A model generated the notes under the pieces. The model searched no databases. It saw only the letters and a list, made by a program, of their open reading frames with translations, and was not told the DNA's origin. The position numbers and the translations under genes are program-made. A DNA stretch of 34,168 bases from Lactobacillus delbrueckii subsp. delbrueckii DSM 20074 = JCM 1012. Lineage in GTDB: Bacteria > Bacillota > Bacilli > Lactobacillales > Lactobacillaceae. Shown here piece after piece: positions 15,496-23,895 of the stretch. The stretch is taken from assembly GCF_001433875.1 (NCBI RefSeq), contig NZ_AZCR01000013.1:1-34168 (forward strand), written 5' to 3'. The first letter of the stretch is position 1; every line of letters begins with the position of its first letter.

Positions 15496-16017
15496 ATGAC
15501 AGAAGTAAAAATTGTGCAAGTTAGTGAGAAAGATTTGCCAGAGTTGATTGCCATCAGCCGGGAGACTTTCGTGGATACTTTTGGCAAAGACAACAGCCCG
15601 GAAGATATGGCCAAGTTTTTGGACGAAAACTACAATGAAGACAAGCTTGGGGGAGAAATAGCAACTCCGGGCAGCTTCTTTTACTTCTTGAAGGTGGACG
15701 GGGAAGTTGCCGGCTACTTGAAGCTGGACGTTGACGACGCCCAAAACGAAGAGGTCGACCCAAACGGCCTGGAAATCGAGCGAATCTACCTGCGGAAAAG
15801 TTTCCAGCACCGGGGCCTGGGCAAGCAGCTCTTTGAGTTCGCGGAAGAAAAGGGCCGGGAATGGAGCAAGTCTGTCCTCTGGCTGGGCGTTTGGGAGCAC
15901 AACGAAAACGCCAAGAACTTCTATGCCAGCCGCGGTTTAACCCGGTTTAGCGAGCATGTCTTCGTTCTTGGCGATGACCGTCAGACAGATTTTTTGCTAA
16001 AGAAGGCTCTGGTCTAG
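15496..16017 (+). CDS. GNAT-family N-acetyltransferase
   Basis: The 173-residue enzyme transfers an acetyl group from acetyl-CoA to an amine. Motif A is clear: IERIYLRKSFQHRGLGKQLF with the QHRGLG pyrophosphate loop, followed by the helix EFAEEKGREW. Motif B is VLWLGVWEHNENAKNFYASR. The N-terminal part (LPELIAISRETFVDTFGKDN) matches the spermine/spermidine-acetyltransferase-like branch common in lactobacilli, but the acceptor is not known. A weak GAAGG site precedes the ATG. Its stop codon TAG (15-17 of 160xx) overlaps that of the convergent pepIP gene through the palindrome CTAG at 16014-16017. Confidence 0.9.
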   Translation: MTEVKIVQVSEKDLPELIAISRETFVDTFGKDNSPEDMAKFLDENYNEDKLGGEIATPGSFFYFLKVDGEVAGYLKLDVDDAQNEEVDPNGLEIERIYLRKSFQHRGLGKQLFEFAEEKGREWSKSVLWLGVWEHNENAKNFYASRGLTRFSEHVFVLGDDRQTDFLLKKALV

Positions 16018-16898
16018 TCCTGGCTGATTAACCAGTCAGACAAGAGCTCTTGGTACTTGGCATTTTCCTGGACAAAAGGCATGTGGCCGCAGCCGGCAAA
16101 GAGCTCCCAGCGGGCATTTGGCAAGTGGTCGTACATGCTTTTAGCCACTAGGGGAGTGCACAAGTCGTCAGTGCCGCTGGTAATCAAGGCCGGCAAGTCC
16201 AGGTCCTTTAAGCGGTCAGTGTACTCATAGCCGTGCAGGTTGCCAATCGGCGTATATTCATTAGGGCCCCAGTCGGTCAAGTAGGCCAGACTGCCGCTCT
16301 TTTTTTTGCGCAAAACTGGCTCCGGCATGTCCGGCGTAAGCTTGATGACGTGCTGGTCCATGAAGTGGGTATTGGCCGCCTGGTAAGCCGGGGAGTCGTA
16401 GTTGCCAGTTGTTTCAGCTTCCTTGATAGCTGCTTGCTCGCCCTTGGGCAGGTACTTGATTAAGCGGTGCAGTTCCTGGCTCCAAAGCTTGGCGGAGGCT
16501 AAAGTGGAGGAGAGGATTAGGCTCTTGACCCCTTTAGGCTGGTAGTCGCACAGGTAGATCAAAGCCAGCATCCCGTCCCAGCTTTGCCCCAAAAGGTGGA
16601 TCTGGTCGAGGCCCAGCTGCTCTCTGACATTTTCCAGCTCCTTGACCAAGGTTTGGGCCGTGTAGGCCGTTTCCGCCTGGTCGTCGGGGATGCTGGAGTT
16701 GCCGAAGCCTAATTGGTCATACATGATGACCTGGCGGCCGCTTTTTTCAGCGACTTGGTTGAGGACTTCAAAATAGTTGTGACTGATGCCGGGCCCGCCG
16801 TGGAGAAGGAGGAGCGGGGCGCGGTCAGTAGCCTCGCCCACGATCCGGCAGTAGGTTTGCCAATTTCCAAATGGAAGATATTTTTCTGTGATTTGCAT
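16014..16898 (-). CDS. pepIP: Proline iminopeptidase PepIP with altered nucleophile elbow
   Basis: Proline iminopeptidase releases N-terminal proline from peptides and helps casein-peptide use. The 294-residue protein begins MQITEKYLPFGNW and has LHGGPG at residues 32-37, IMYDQLG, and GCGHMPFVQEN with the catalytic His. From memory it is nearly identical to the described L. delbrueckii enzyme. The nucleophile motif reads GQSWDG (Ser106, Asp108), where the family, including the paralogue at 6374-7288, has GQSWGG. The codon is GAC at 16575-16577 on the plus strand (reverse), one transition away from GGC. The glycine after Ser+1 is needed for the tight elbow turn, so activity may be reduced or lost. 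The frame is otherwise full length; TAGGAAAA precedes the ATG. Confidence 0.9.
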   Translation of the reverse strand: MQITEKYLPFGNWQTYCRIVGEATDRAPLLLLHGGPGISHNYFEVLNQVAEKSGRQVIMYDQLGFGNSSIPDDQAETAYTAQTLVKELENVREQLGLDQIHLLGQSWDGMLALIYLCDYQPKGVKSLILSSTLASAKLWSQELHRLIKYLPKGEQAAIKEAETTGNYDSPAYQAANTHFMDQHVIKLTPDMPEPVLRKKKSGSLAYLTDWGPNEYTPIGNLHGYEYTDRLKDLDLPALITSGTDDLCTPLVAKSMYDHLPNARWELFAGCGHMPFVQENAKYQELLSDWLISQD

Positions 16899-16978
16899 CT
16901 TTTTTCCTACTTTTAAAGAAACTTCATTTCAAAAAATGGTATCATGAATAATGAGTAAAAATTAAGGTGGGGACAGCA

Positions 16979-17896
16979 ATGATTAAGCAACAAATTTTTC
17001 CAATTGAAACAGACTTTAACTGGTATGACGTCAATGGCTTGAACGAAGCTGACAGCCGGCGCCTGCAGACAGAGTTTTATTTTACACCGGAAATCATTTC
17101 CTACATTTCCGACCGGCATGAACGGCCCCACTACGACTACGACCAATATACCGACACCCACCTGCTAGTCTATGACGTGCCAGTCTGGCCAACGACGACC
17201 ATCAAGCACTTCACTTCCCGGCCAATCACTTTTTTGCTACAGGACAAGAACCTCTTTTCTTTCCATACGATTGAGACCAGCTATGTTTTTGACGAGTTCA
17301 ATGATCCCAAGGTTTTGCGCCGGCTCTCACACGCCCAGGATGTGACGGAACTGCTGGTGACTTTTTTGATGCACGCTTCCCAGTACTTCCAGCGGGTCAT
17401 CACCCAGCTGGATGCTGAACGCAACGACCTAGACGTCAAGCTGAGCGATGACATCGACAATAAGAACCTGGAGGAGTTGTCCAATATTGAAAAGAGTCTG
17501 GTCTACCTGTCCAGTTCAATTCAGACTGACCAGATGATGCTGCGCAGCCTGCAGCACTCCCGGCTGACTTTTTCCGAAGCGGCCAAGGAAATGCTGGACG
17601 ACGTTTTGATAGAATCCAGCCAGTCTTCAGAAATGGTGCAGATTTCCCAGCAGGTTACCAAGACTTTGTCATCGACTTCCAACAACATGTTGAACAACAA
17701 CCTGAATGACACCATGAAGTTCCTGACGGTCTGGTCCATCGTTTTGACCATCCCGACCATTTTGACTGGTTTTTACGGGATGAACGTGAAGCTGCCGGTT
17801 CTCGGGGGCAGCTATGACTGGATAATCATTACTTTGATCACCGTCCTTTTGATGGTCTGGCTGATCTTCTTCATGCGTAAGCACCATCTTTTATAA
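16979..17896 (+). CDS. CorA-family divalent metal transporter
   Basis: The 305-residue membrane protein forms a pentameric channel for Mg2+ (or Co2+, Zn2+). Residues 1-240 are the cytoplasmic funnel domain with a long helix rich in charges. Two C-terminal helices follow (WSIVLTIPTILTGFYGMNV and DWIIITLITVLLMVWLIFF), with the diagnostic GMN pore motif at the end of the first, and a short basic tail. The ATG at 16979 follows AAGGTGGGG; a GTG at 16967 lies inside that ribosome site and is rejected. TGGTATCAT at 16938-16945 may be an extended -10. The next gene starts 31 bases downstream behind AAGGAG and may share the transcript. Confidence 0.93.
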   Translation: MIKQQIFPIETDFNWYDVNGLNEADSRRLQTEFYFTPEIISYISDRHERPHYDYDQYTDTHLLVYDVPVWPTTTIKHFTSRPITFLLQDKNLFSFHTIETSYVFDEFNDPKVLRRLSHAQDVTELLVTFLMHASQYFQRVITQLDAERNDLDVKLSDDIDNKNLEELSNIEKSLVYLSSSIQTDQMMLRSLQHSRLTFSEAAKEMLDDVLIESSQSSEMVQISQQVTKTLSSTSNNMLNNNLNDTMKFLTVWSIVLTIPTILTGFYGMNVKLPVLGGSYDWIIITLITVLLMVWLIFFMRKHHLL

Positions 17897-17927
17897 AGGA
17901 ATTAAGAGCTAGAAACAAGGAGCTTTA

Positions 17928-18842
17928 ATGAAGAACAATATTGTAGTCGGGGCTTTGACCGCTTCCCTACTGGCTTTTGTCGTGTACACCAGGACCAACA
18001 AGGATGCTGAAATGCGGAAAGTCACGGTGGTGCAGGTAAAGAAGTCCGGCAAGGTCAAAAAGATCATTTCTTCCACTGACAAGGAACCGAATGTCAATTC
18101 CATTGAATATGACAACCAGGTCAAGAGCAGCAAGGGCAGTGACAAGCAGCTGGTCAAGGCAATTAAGAAGGCTATGGGCCAGGACGTCAGCTACCAGGTG
18201 GCGGCTTATGACTTGAATAAGAGCAGCCATTTCGCGGAAGTGACCAACACCAAGAGCGGCCAGGATTACCAGAAGATTTTTTACCTCTATCTTTTGATCG
18301 CCCTTTACGCCCAGGAAAAGTCCGGCAAGATCGGGGCCAGCACGACTATCAAGGTTACCAAGGCTGACAAGGCCGGGACAAGTATGGCGATCGCGGTCGG
18401 GATCAGCTATGGGCCAAGCTACTTGCGCGAGCAGATGCTGAAGGGCAACAAGACCGCGGCTAACGCGCTTTTGCGGACGATCGGGACTAAGCAGGTCAAC
18501 AAGATCCTTAAGCAGCTGGGGGCCAGCCAGACTAAGCTAACGGGGACCTTCTCTAAATCCGTGGTCGGCAAGACGACAGCCAGTGACCTGGCCAAGATCA
18601 TGGTTTCCATCTACCAGGGCAAGCTGGTCGGCAGCTACAACCAGCAGGTTCTGACTGCTATGACAGAGAAGACCAAGCTGGCCAGCAAGGCCAAGGGGAC
18701 CATCTACCAGTATGCTGATGGCAGTTTAGAGGTCGCCTTGATCAGCAATAACGGCCACAATTACGTGGTTAGCGCCTGGTCTAGCAAGACTGATGACTTT
18801 GCTTCCTTGGGGCAAGCCGTCAAGCAAGTCATGGAAAAGTAA
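17928..18842 (+). CDS. Exported beta-lactamase-fold protein without catalytic motifs
   Basis: The 304-residue protein has an N-terminal membrane anchor (residues 5-20, VVGALTASLLAFVVYT) and an extracellular domain resembling class A beta-lactamase/serine hydrolases (Beta-lactamase2 type): helix YQKIFYLYLLIALYAQEKSG, then GNKTAANALLRTIG with KQVNKILKQLG, and a late strand GTIYQYADGSLEVALISNN. The three active motifs are replaced. SxxK reads DYQK (Asp113), SDN reads GNK (173-175) and KTG reads AKG. It therefore should not acylate penicillins or peptides. A wall-binding or structural role is possible. The frame is intact, with a good AAGGAG site, so it looks maintained, not decayed. Confidence 0.8.
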   Translation: MKNNIVVGALTASLLAFVVYTRTNKDAEMRKVTVVQVKKSGKVKKIISSTDKEPNVNSIEYDNQVKSSKGSDKQLVKAIKKAMGQDVSYQVAAYDLNKSSHFAEVTNTKSGQDYQKIFYLYLLIALYAQEKSGKIGASTTIKVTKADKAGTSMAIAVGISYGPSYLREQMLKGNKTAANALLRTIGTKQVNKILKQLGASQTKLTGTFSKSVVGKTTASDLAKIMVSIYQGKLVGSYNQQVLTAMTEKTKLASKAKGTIYQYADGSLEVALISNNGHNYVVSAWSSKTDDFASLGQAVKQVMEK

Positions 18843-18871
18843 AGACGGAGCAAACTGAACAGAAGAAATGA

Positions 18872-18908
18872 AAAACGACTCTACAGCCAGACAGTAGAGT
18901 CGTTTTGT
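18872..18908. terminator. Bidirectional terminator
   Basis: AAAACGACTCTAC at 18872-18884 pairs perfectly with GTAGAGTCGTTTT at 18894-18906. It ends the beta-lactamase-like gene on the plus strand; the convergent small gene uses part of the hairpin as its last codons. Confidence 0.9.
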
Positions 18909-19132
18909 GTTTTCTTGCGTTTACGTGGTTTATAAGTTTTCTTGGCCAGCCACATATACCAGGCGAATTGGAATTCCCCGACCATAATGCAGATAGCCAG
19001 CAGCAGGAAGGTTACTACGAAAGGATTGATGCTGCTGCCGTCAGCGTAATGAAAATTGAACATGAAAACATTTAGATAAATCTGTAAACTGAACCAGTAA
19101 AAGTTTGCGAACCACCAGATTTTCATTTTCAT
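18881..19132 (-). CDS. Small membrane protein of unknown function
   Basis: I do not recognise this 83-residue protein. It has two hydrophobic segments, roughly residues 5-27 (rich in Phe, Trp and Tyr) and 36-62 (INPFVVTFLLLAICIMVGEF), then a very basic cytoplasmic-type tail (KKTYKPRKRKKTQ). GGGAG lies seven or eight bases ahead of the ATG, which supports it as a real gene. Its last seven codons and its stop lie inside the terminator hairpin. It is divergent from the TetR/MMPL operon, about 140 bases away, so it may respond to the same operator. Confidence 0.7.
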   Translation of the reverse strand: MKMKIWWFANFYWFSLQIYLNVFMFNFHYADGSSINPFVVTFLLLAICIMVGEFQFAWYMWLAKKTYKPRKRKKTQNDSTVWL

Positions 19133-19213
19133 TTTTCATCTCCCATCCGAATATGTGATAGCGATTTTAGGAACGCTTTCAATAGAAAATGAAATTAATT
19201 TACAGAGTGTAGA

Positions 19214-19248
19214 TTGAAATCTTCAGTTAGTAGTTGTATAATTGCTAC
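19214..19248 (+). promoter_or_regulatory. Promoter of the tetR-MMPL operon with overlapping dyad
   Basis: TTGAAA at 19214-19219 and a perfect TATAAT at 19237-19242 are 17 bases apart. The -10 sits inside a dyad with arms GTAG (19230-19233) and CTAC (19245-19248). A TetR protein bound here would block the promoter, so it is a candidate self-regulating operator; that role is inferred from position. Confidence 0.6.
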
Positions 19249-19273
19249 AGTTGAAAGGAAAATGGTAGTAATT

Positions 19274-19846
19274 ATGACTCAAAAAAGAACTTTGGACTTG
19301 GACAAGGTCCTGGCCAAAGCCACGGAAATGATTGAAAGCCGGGGCTTAAGCGAGACGACCATGCCAAATCTTGCCAAGGCTCTGGGCGTTCGTAGCCAGT
19401 CACTCTATCATTACGTGAAGAACCGCTCGCAACTTCTGTCGCTGGTCATGGCCAGCCGGATCCGCCTGCTCTACCAGGACCTGCTCAAGCAGCTGGTTGG
19501 TTTGTCAGGTCACGAAGCATTGTTTAAGTTTGCTGACGTGGTCCGCGACCGCCTTTTGGAAGACAAGGCCCTGGCGCCCCTCCTTTACCACGTGGATGAA
19601 TTTTCTGATGATTTAGAAGTGGTTAAAGAGGTGGTCAAGATCCTGGACTTAGGGGACCAGCTGCAGGTGGACACTGAACACGTGGTTTCCCAGCACGCCT
19701 TGGTTGGCGCGGTCCTGGGCTACGTCTTCCTGGACCGGTTTATAGATGGCCAGGAAAAGGTGGAAAGTCCGCGAGAAGCAGAGGAGAACTATCACGAAAT
19801 GATCTGGCGGCTGGTTTCGCCCAGCGTCCAGCAGTCAAATGCCTAG
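19274..19846 (+). CDS. TetR/AcrR-family repressor
   Basis: The 190-residue regulator begins MTQKRTLDLDKVLAKATEMI and has the TetR helix-turn-helix at residues about 25-50 (TTMPNLAKALGVRSQSLYHY). A C-terminal ligand domain of about 130 residues follows, ending with a conserved-looking WRLVSPSVQQ segment. The start is set at 19274, 13 bases from GAAAGGAAA; the in-frame ATG at 19262 is too close to that site. It lies 43 bases before the MMPL transporter gene, in the same direction, so it most likely represses that transporter and itself and is released by an exported compound. The inducer is unknown. Confidence 0.9.
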   Translation: MTQKRTLDLDKVLAKATEMIESRGLSETTMPNLAKALGVRSQSLYHYVKNRSQLLSLVMASRIRLLYQDLLKQLVGLSGHEALFKFADVVRDRLLEDKALAPLLYHVDEFSDDLEVVKEVVKILDLGDQLQVDTEHVVSQHALVGAVLGYVFLDRFIDGQEKVESPREAEENYHEMIWRLVSPSVQQSNA

Positions 19847-19889
19847 TTTAGTAGACTGATTGTAAAAGACGAAGAAAGGAAAAAGGACA

Positions 19890-22800
19890 TTGAAGAAGTT
19901 ACTGAAGAACCATCTCGGCGCTTTGATCGCCTGGGTGCTCATTCTGGTGATTTCTTTGGTTGCCTTGCCAAACGTTGAATCACTGACGAGAGCGCACAGC
20001 GAAATCTCCCTGCCAAGCAACGTGGAAAGCGAAGCAGCCAAACTAATCAAGAACGAATGGGGCAGTAAGAAAAAGAATACTTATGAAGTCGCGGTTGTTT
20101 TCAACAAGAAATCCGGTAAGCTGACCGAGACCGACCAGGGCAACATCGAAGCCACAATCGACCGCTTGACTAGCAACCAGAAGAAATACGGCATCAAGGA
20201 CTACCTGGCGCCGCAAGACAACATCGCGACCAAGAAGCTGCTCAAGTCTAAAGACGGAACGACTTGGGTCATGCAGATGAACATCGCCAAGAGCCACGGG
20301 ACCATCTCCCAGGTTAACGACGAGATCAACAAGGCTGTCAAGACCAGTGGGGTAAGAACCTACGTCACTGGTGCAGACGTCCTCAACAATGACTTTACCA
20401 GCTCGATCCGAGAAGGGATCAAGAAGACGGAACTGATCACGGTGGTTTTCATCTTCATCGTGTTGATCATCGTCTTCCGGTCACCGGTTGTCCCGCTCGT
20501 GTCACTTTTGACGGTTGGGGTTTCCTTCCTGGTTTCCTTCTCAATCGTGACCAACCTGGTCAACCAGGTGAACTTCCCGTTCTCCAACTTCACCCAGGTC
20601 TTCATGGTGATTGTTTTGTTCGGGATCGGGACCGACTACAATATTCTGCTATATAACCACTTTAAGGAGGACCTGGGCAATGGCCTGGGGGTGGCTGAAG
20701 CCACGAAGGACTCGATCAAGAAGGCCGGCCGGACTATTCTTTACTCCGGCTCCTCAATTCTGATCGGTTTCTCCGCTTTAGGCTTAGCCAACTTCTCCGT
20801 TTACCGGTCTGCTGCCGGCGTTGCTGTCGGCGTTCTGGTCCTCTTGATCGTCCTCTTGACTTTGAACCCCTTCTTCATGGCCACTTTGGGCAAGAAGATG
20901 TTCTGGCCAAGCAAGGAAGTCGCCGGGGAAAACCCAAGCAAGATGTGGCATGGGATTTCCAGCGCTACTTTGAAGCGGCCAGTTGTCTTTTTGGCAGCTG
21001 TAGCGGTTGTCGTTGCACCATTCTTCGTTACTTACTCTAACGTTTTAAACTACGACGACACGGCGGAAATTTCAGATTCAGTACCTTCCAAGCAAGGGCT
21101 GAACCTGGTGCAAAAGCACTTCTCTGAGGGGATGGCCATGCCGTCATACCTTTACATCAAGAGTGACCACACGCTCGACAATGAGAAGGACTTGAAGCTG
21201 ATCGACGAATTGACGCGGAAATTGCGCAATTCTGAAGGCGTGGACAAGGTTATGTCCGCTACTGAGCCATACAACGAAAAGATTAAGCTGCTCTATGTTA
21301 AGAAGCAGCTGAAGTCAGTTACCGACGGGACCGCCAAGTTGGAAAAGGGTGTCGGCAAATTGACTAAGGGCAGCGAGCAGGTGACCAGCGGGGCAAAGAA
21401 ACTGGCTAACGGTGCTGACCGGCTCGACGAAGGCACTGGTACTTTGAGTGACGGGGCCAAGAACCTGTACACGGGGACGGTTAAGCTTTACAACGGTTCA
21501 ATCGCTCTCTACGACGGGGCAGGCACCCTCTTTAACGGGACCAAGACCCTGTCAGTTGGGGCAGACGCCCTTTACTCCGGCACTAGAAAGCTGTCCAGCG
21601 GGGCCAACACCTTGTCTGCTGGTACCCAGAAGCTGAAGAGCGGGACCAGCTCCCTGGCCAGTGGTTCACAGGCTCTGGCTAACGGGACCGGCTCTCTGGC
21701 AACTGGTGCAAACAGCCTGTACACTGGCACTCAGACCTTGACCAATGGTGCCAAGGACTTGACGGCCAACATGAACACCTTGGTTGCCGGCCTTGACCAG
21801 CTGAAGAGTGAACTGTCAGCCGAATCTGGTTCATTGGACACTAGCAAGCTTGACCAATTGTCATCTGGCTTGACCGACTTGAACAACGGCTTGCAAAGCT
21901 TGAACAGCAAGGTCAGCCAAATCAGCGTTCCAAACATTGACACTTCCAAGATCTCCAGTCTGGTTAGTGGCTTGCAAAGTTTACAAGGCCAAGTCTCAAA
22001 CTTGAAAAAAGGCTTGACTGATACACGGTCAGGTCTGACTACTGCTGGTACTGGCTTGGGAACTGCAAGTGCCGCAGCTGGCAGTCTGGCAAGCTCAATC
22101 AGCAAGGTTTCAGACCCAACTTTGAAGGCAGAACTGCAAAAGGAATTAGAAACCCTTAACAGTGGTCTGTCTTCTACCAAGAGTGGTTTGGGTACTGCAG
22201 GCAGCGGCTTGACTACTGCCGGTACTGCCGCAACCAACATGAATAGTGCCGCTTCCGGTATTCAAAGTGCCGCCGGCAGTCTGGGCAGCAGTACTTCTGC
22301 AGCTTCCACGGCCGACTTGAGCACGAAAGTGCAACGATTGCAGGCATCTGTTTCCCAACTTGCTTCTGGCTCAAACACTTTGAGCACCCAAGCAGCCAGT
22401 GGGATCATGAGCCTTAAGTCTGGCTTGAGCAAGATCGGCCAGATGCAGTCAGCAGTTGACGCGCTTGCAGCTGGTGCTCACAAGCTTTACACAGGTTCAA
22501 ATTCACTTTACAGTGGATTGAGCGAGGGTATGGCTGGTGCTTTAGCTCTTTCACAAGGTGCTAACCAAGTCAACTCTGCTGCTTCTGCTGTAGCCAGCGG
22601 CGCCAGCCAAGTCAACTCCGGCGCTGGCCAGGTTAACTCCGGTGCCGGCCAACTGGCTACTGGTTTGGCCAGCGGCGTAAGCGGCGCGGCTCAACTTGCT
22701 AACGGCGCAAGCCGCTTGACCAGCGGTGCCGGACAACTCCAATCTGGTGCCAGCCAACTGCAAAACGGTCTGGCGAAAGGCGTCAACGGCTCCAGCCAAC

Positions 22801-23783
22801 TGGCTGAAGGGGCTGACAAGCTGCAGTCCGGTACCAGCCAGCTTTCCAGCGGCGCAAGCAAGCTCGCTGAAAAGACGCCAGCCATCACTAGCGGCTTGAC
22901 TGCCGTCAACAACGGTCTGGTTTCCGCCGGCTCATACTTGAACGGCTTGCGCAAGTCCGAGGCCTCTGACACCTTTTACGTGCCAAGCTACGTCTTGAAG
23001 CACAACGCCGACCTGCAGAAGTCCCTCAAGGTCTTCCTCAGCCCGGACAAGAAGAGTGCCATGATCATCATCATCCTGGACAGCAACCCAAGTTCTGAAA
23101 GTGCCGCAGAGCACTCACAAGCTTTGAGCGCTATGGCTCGCAAGTCCCTCAAGGGGACCGACTTGGGCAAGGCTGAAGTCGAAATGGGCGGGCAAAGCTC
23201 AACCATCGAAGACACCAAGAACACGGCCAGCGGTGACTTTACCAGAACTATGGCAATCATGCTGATCGGCGTCGGCATTGCCTTGATCCTCATCACCCGG
23301 AGTCTGCTTCAGCCGATCTACATCCTGGGGACTCTACTTTTGGCCTACATCAGTTCTCTGTCAATCACCCGCTGGGTTGTCAGCGGCGTGATGGGCCGGA
23401 GCACCCTGGCTTGGAACGTGCCGTTCTTTACCTTCATCATGTTGATCGCCCTCGGGGTCGACTACAGCATCTTCGTCATGATGCGCTACCGTGACAGCGA
23501 TCCGCATGCCTTGCCTAGCGCAAGAATCCTGAAGGCATGTACGGCTATCGGGACGGTTGTCATCTCAGCCGTCATCATCCTGGGTGGTACTTTCGCGGCC
23601 TTGATCCCATCAGGCGTGCCAACCTTGATCGAAGTGGCCATCGGTGTCATCATCGGTCTGGCCATCCTGCTCTTCCTGATGCCGATCAACCTGTCTGCTT
23701 CAACCAAGCTGACCTACGAAGGCTTCCCATGGCCTAAGTGGGCAGGCCGCAAGAAGGGCCTCAGTTTCGGCAAGAAATCTTAA
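19890..23783 (+). CDS. Giant MMPL/RND-family transporter with heptad-repeat domain
   Basis: The 1297-residue membrane protein starts at TTG behind AAAGGAAAAAGGA. Helix 1 is near residues 8-26, then an outside domain; helices 2-6 fall at about residues 180-340, with the RND-type segment FGIGTDYNILLYNHF. A second helix block at about 1120-1280 carries the matching LGVDYSIFVMMRYRD. Between them lies an outside domain of over 600 residues. Its first part, from about residue 484, is 20 unbroken seven-residue units of form LxxGxxx (21339-21761). More such units lie near 22490-22880. Such LxxG arrays occur in YhgE/Pip-type proteins. MMPL proteins export lipids, peptides or drugs. It is probably controlled by the preceding TetR. 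Confidence 0.9.
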   Translation: MKKLLKNHLGALIAWVLILVISLVALPNVESLTRAHSEISLPSNVESEAAKLIKNEWGSKKKNTYEVAVVFNKKSGKLTETDQGNIEATIDRLTSNQKKYGIKDYLAPQDNIATKKLLKSKDGTTWVMQMNIAKSHGTISQVNDEINKAVKTSGVRTYVTGADVLNNDFTSSIREGIKKTELITVVFIFIVLIIVFRSPVVPLVSLLTVGVSFLVSFSIVTNLVNQVNFPFSNFTQVFMVIVLFGIGTDYNILLYNHFKEDLGNGLGVAEATKDSIKKAGRTILYSGSSILIGFSALGLANFSVYRSAAGVAVGVLVLLIVLLTLNPFFMATLGKKMFWPSKEVAGENPSKMWHGISSATLKRPVVFLAAVAVVVAPFFVTYSNVLNYDDTAEISDSVPSKQGLNLVQKHFSEGMAMPSYLYIKSDHTLDNEKDLKLIDELTRKLRNSEGVDKVMSATEPYNEKIKLLYVKKQLKSVTDGTAKLEKGVGKLTKGSEQVTSGAKKLANGADRLDEGTGTLSDGAKNLYTGTVKLYNGSIALYDGAGTLFNGTKTLSVGADALYSGTRKLSSGANTLSAGTQKLKSGTSSLASGSQALANGTGSLATGANSLYTGTQTLTNGAKDLTANMNTLVAGLDQLKSELSAESGSLDTSKLDQLSSGLTDLNNGLQSLNSKVSQISVPNIDTSKISSLVSGLQSLQGQVSNLKKGLTDTRSGLTTAGTGLGTASAAAGSLASSISKVSDPTLKAELQKELETLNSGLSSTKSGLGTAGSGLTTAGTAATNMNSAASGIQSAAGSLGSSTSAASTADLSTKVQRLQASVSQLASGSNTLSTQAASGIMSLKSGLSKIGQMQSAVDALAAGAHKLYTGSNSLYSGLSEGMAGALALSQGANQVNSAASAVASGASQVNSGAGQVNSGAGQLATGLASGVSGAAQLANGASRLTSGAGQLQSGASQLQNGLAKGVNGSSQLAEGADKLQSGTSQLSSGASKLAEKTPAITSGLTAVNNGLVSAGSYLNGLRKSEASDTFYVPSYVLKHNADLQKSLKVFLSPDKKSAMIIIILDSNPSSESAAEHSQALSAMARKSLKGTDLGKAEVEMGGQSSTIEDTKNTASGDFTRTMAIMLIGVGIALILITRSLLQPIYILGTLLLAYISSLSITRWVVSGVMGRSTLAWNVPFFTFIMLIALGVDYSIFVMMRYRDSDPHALPSARILKACTAIGTVVISAVIILGGTFAALIPSGVPTLIEVAIGVIIGLAILLFLMPINLSASTKLTYEGFPWPKWAGRKKGLSFGKKS
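21339..21761 (+). repeat. Twenty heptads of LxxGxxx coding repeat
   Basis: The protein pattern Leu-x-x-Gly-x-x-x repeats without a break for 20 units inside the MMPL gene. The DNA itself is diverged between units, so it is an old, selected protein repeat and not a recent tandem duplication. Confidence 0.85.
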
Positions 23784-23804
23784 ATGAAAGCTAAATAATG
23801 CATT

Positions 23805-23836
23805 AAGAACCCGTCATCTTTGGCGGGTTCTTTTTT
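23805..23836 (+). terminator. Terminator of the tetR-MMPL operon
   Basis: AAGAACCCG at 23805-23813 pairs with CGGGTTCTT at 23824-23832 and is followed by a T-run. Confidence 0.88.
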
Positions 23837-23852
23837 GTCTCCGGAAGGAAAA

Positions 23853-23861
23853 TGTTATAAT
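23853..23861 (+). promoter_or_regulatory. Extended -10 promoter of the zinc-ribbon protein gene
   Basis: TGTTATAAT is an extended -10 with TATAAT at 23856-23861. TTTTGT at 23833-23838 would be a -35 with 17-base spacing but overlaps the preceding terminator tail. Confidence 0.6.
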
Positions 23862-23895
23862 GTGGAAAAAGAAACACTAGCAAAGGACGATTACT

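Noticed and set aside
15229-15900. Minus-strand open frame of 223 codons across the hydrolase and GNAT genes
   Set aside because: It runs antisense through two genes with recognised motifs and has no family features.
19262-19273. Alternative start ATG for the TetR gene
   Set aside because: It lies almost directly on the GAAAGGAAA ribosome site, leaving too little spacing; the ATG at 19274 fits better.
21300-22900. Possible CRISPR array or recent tandem duplication in the MMPL gene
   Set aside because: The 21-bp periodicity is set by the protein pattern LxxGxxx; the DNA units differ widely from each other.
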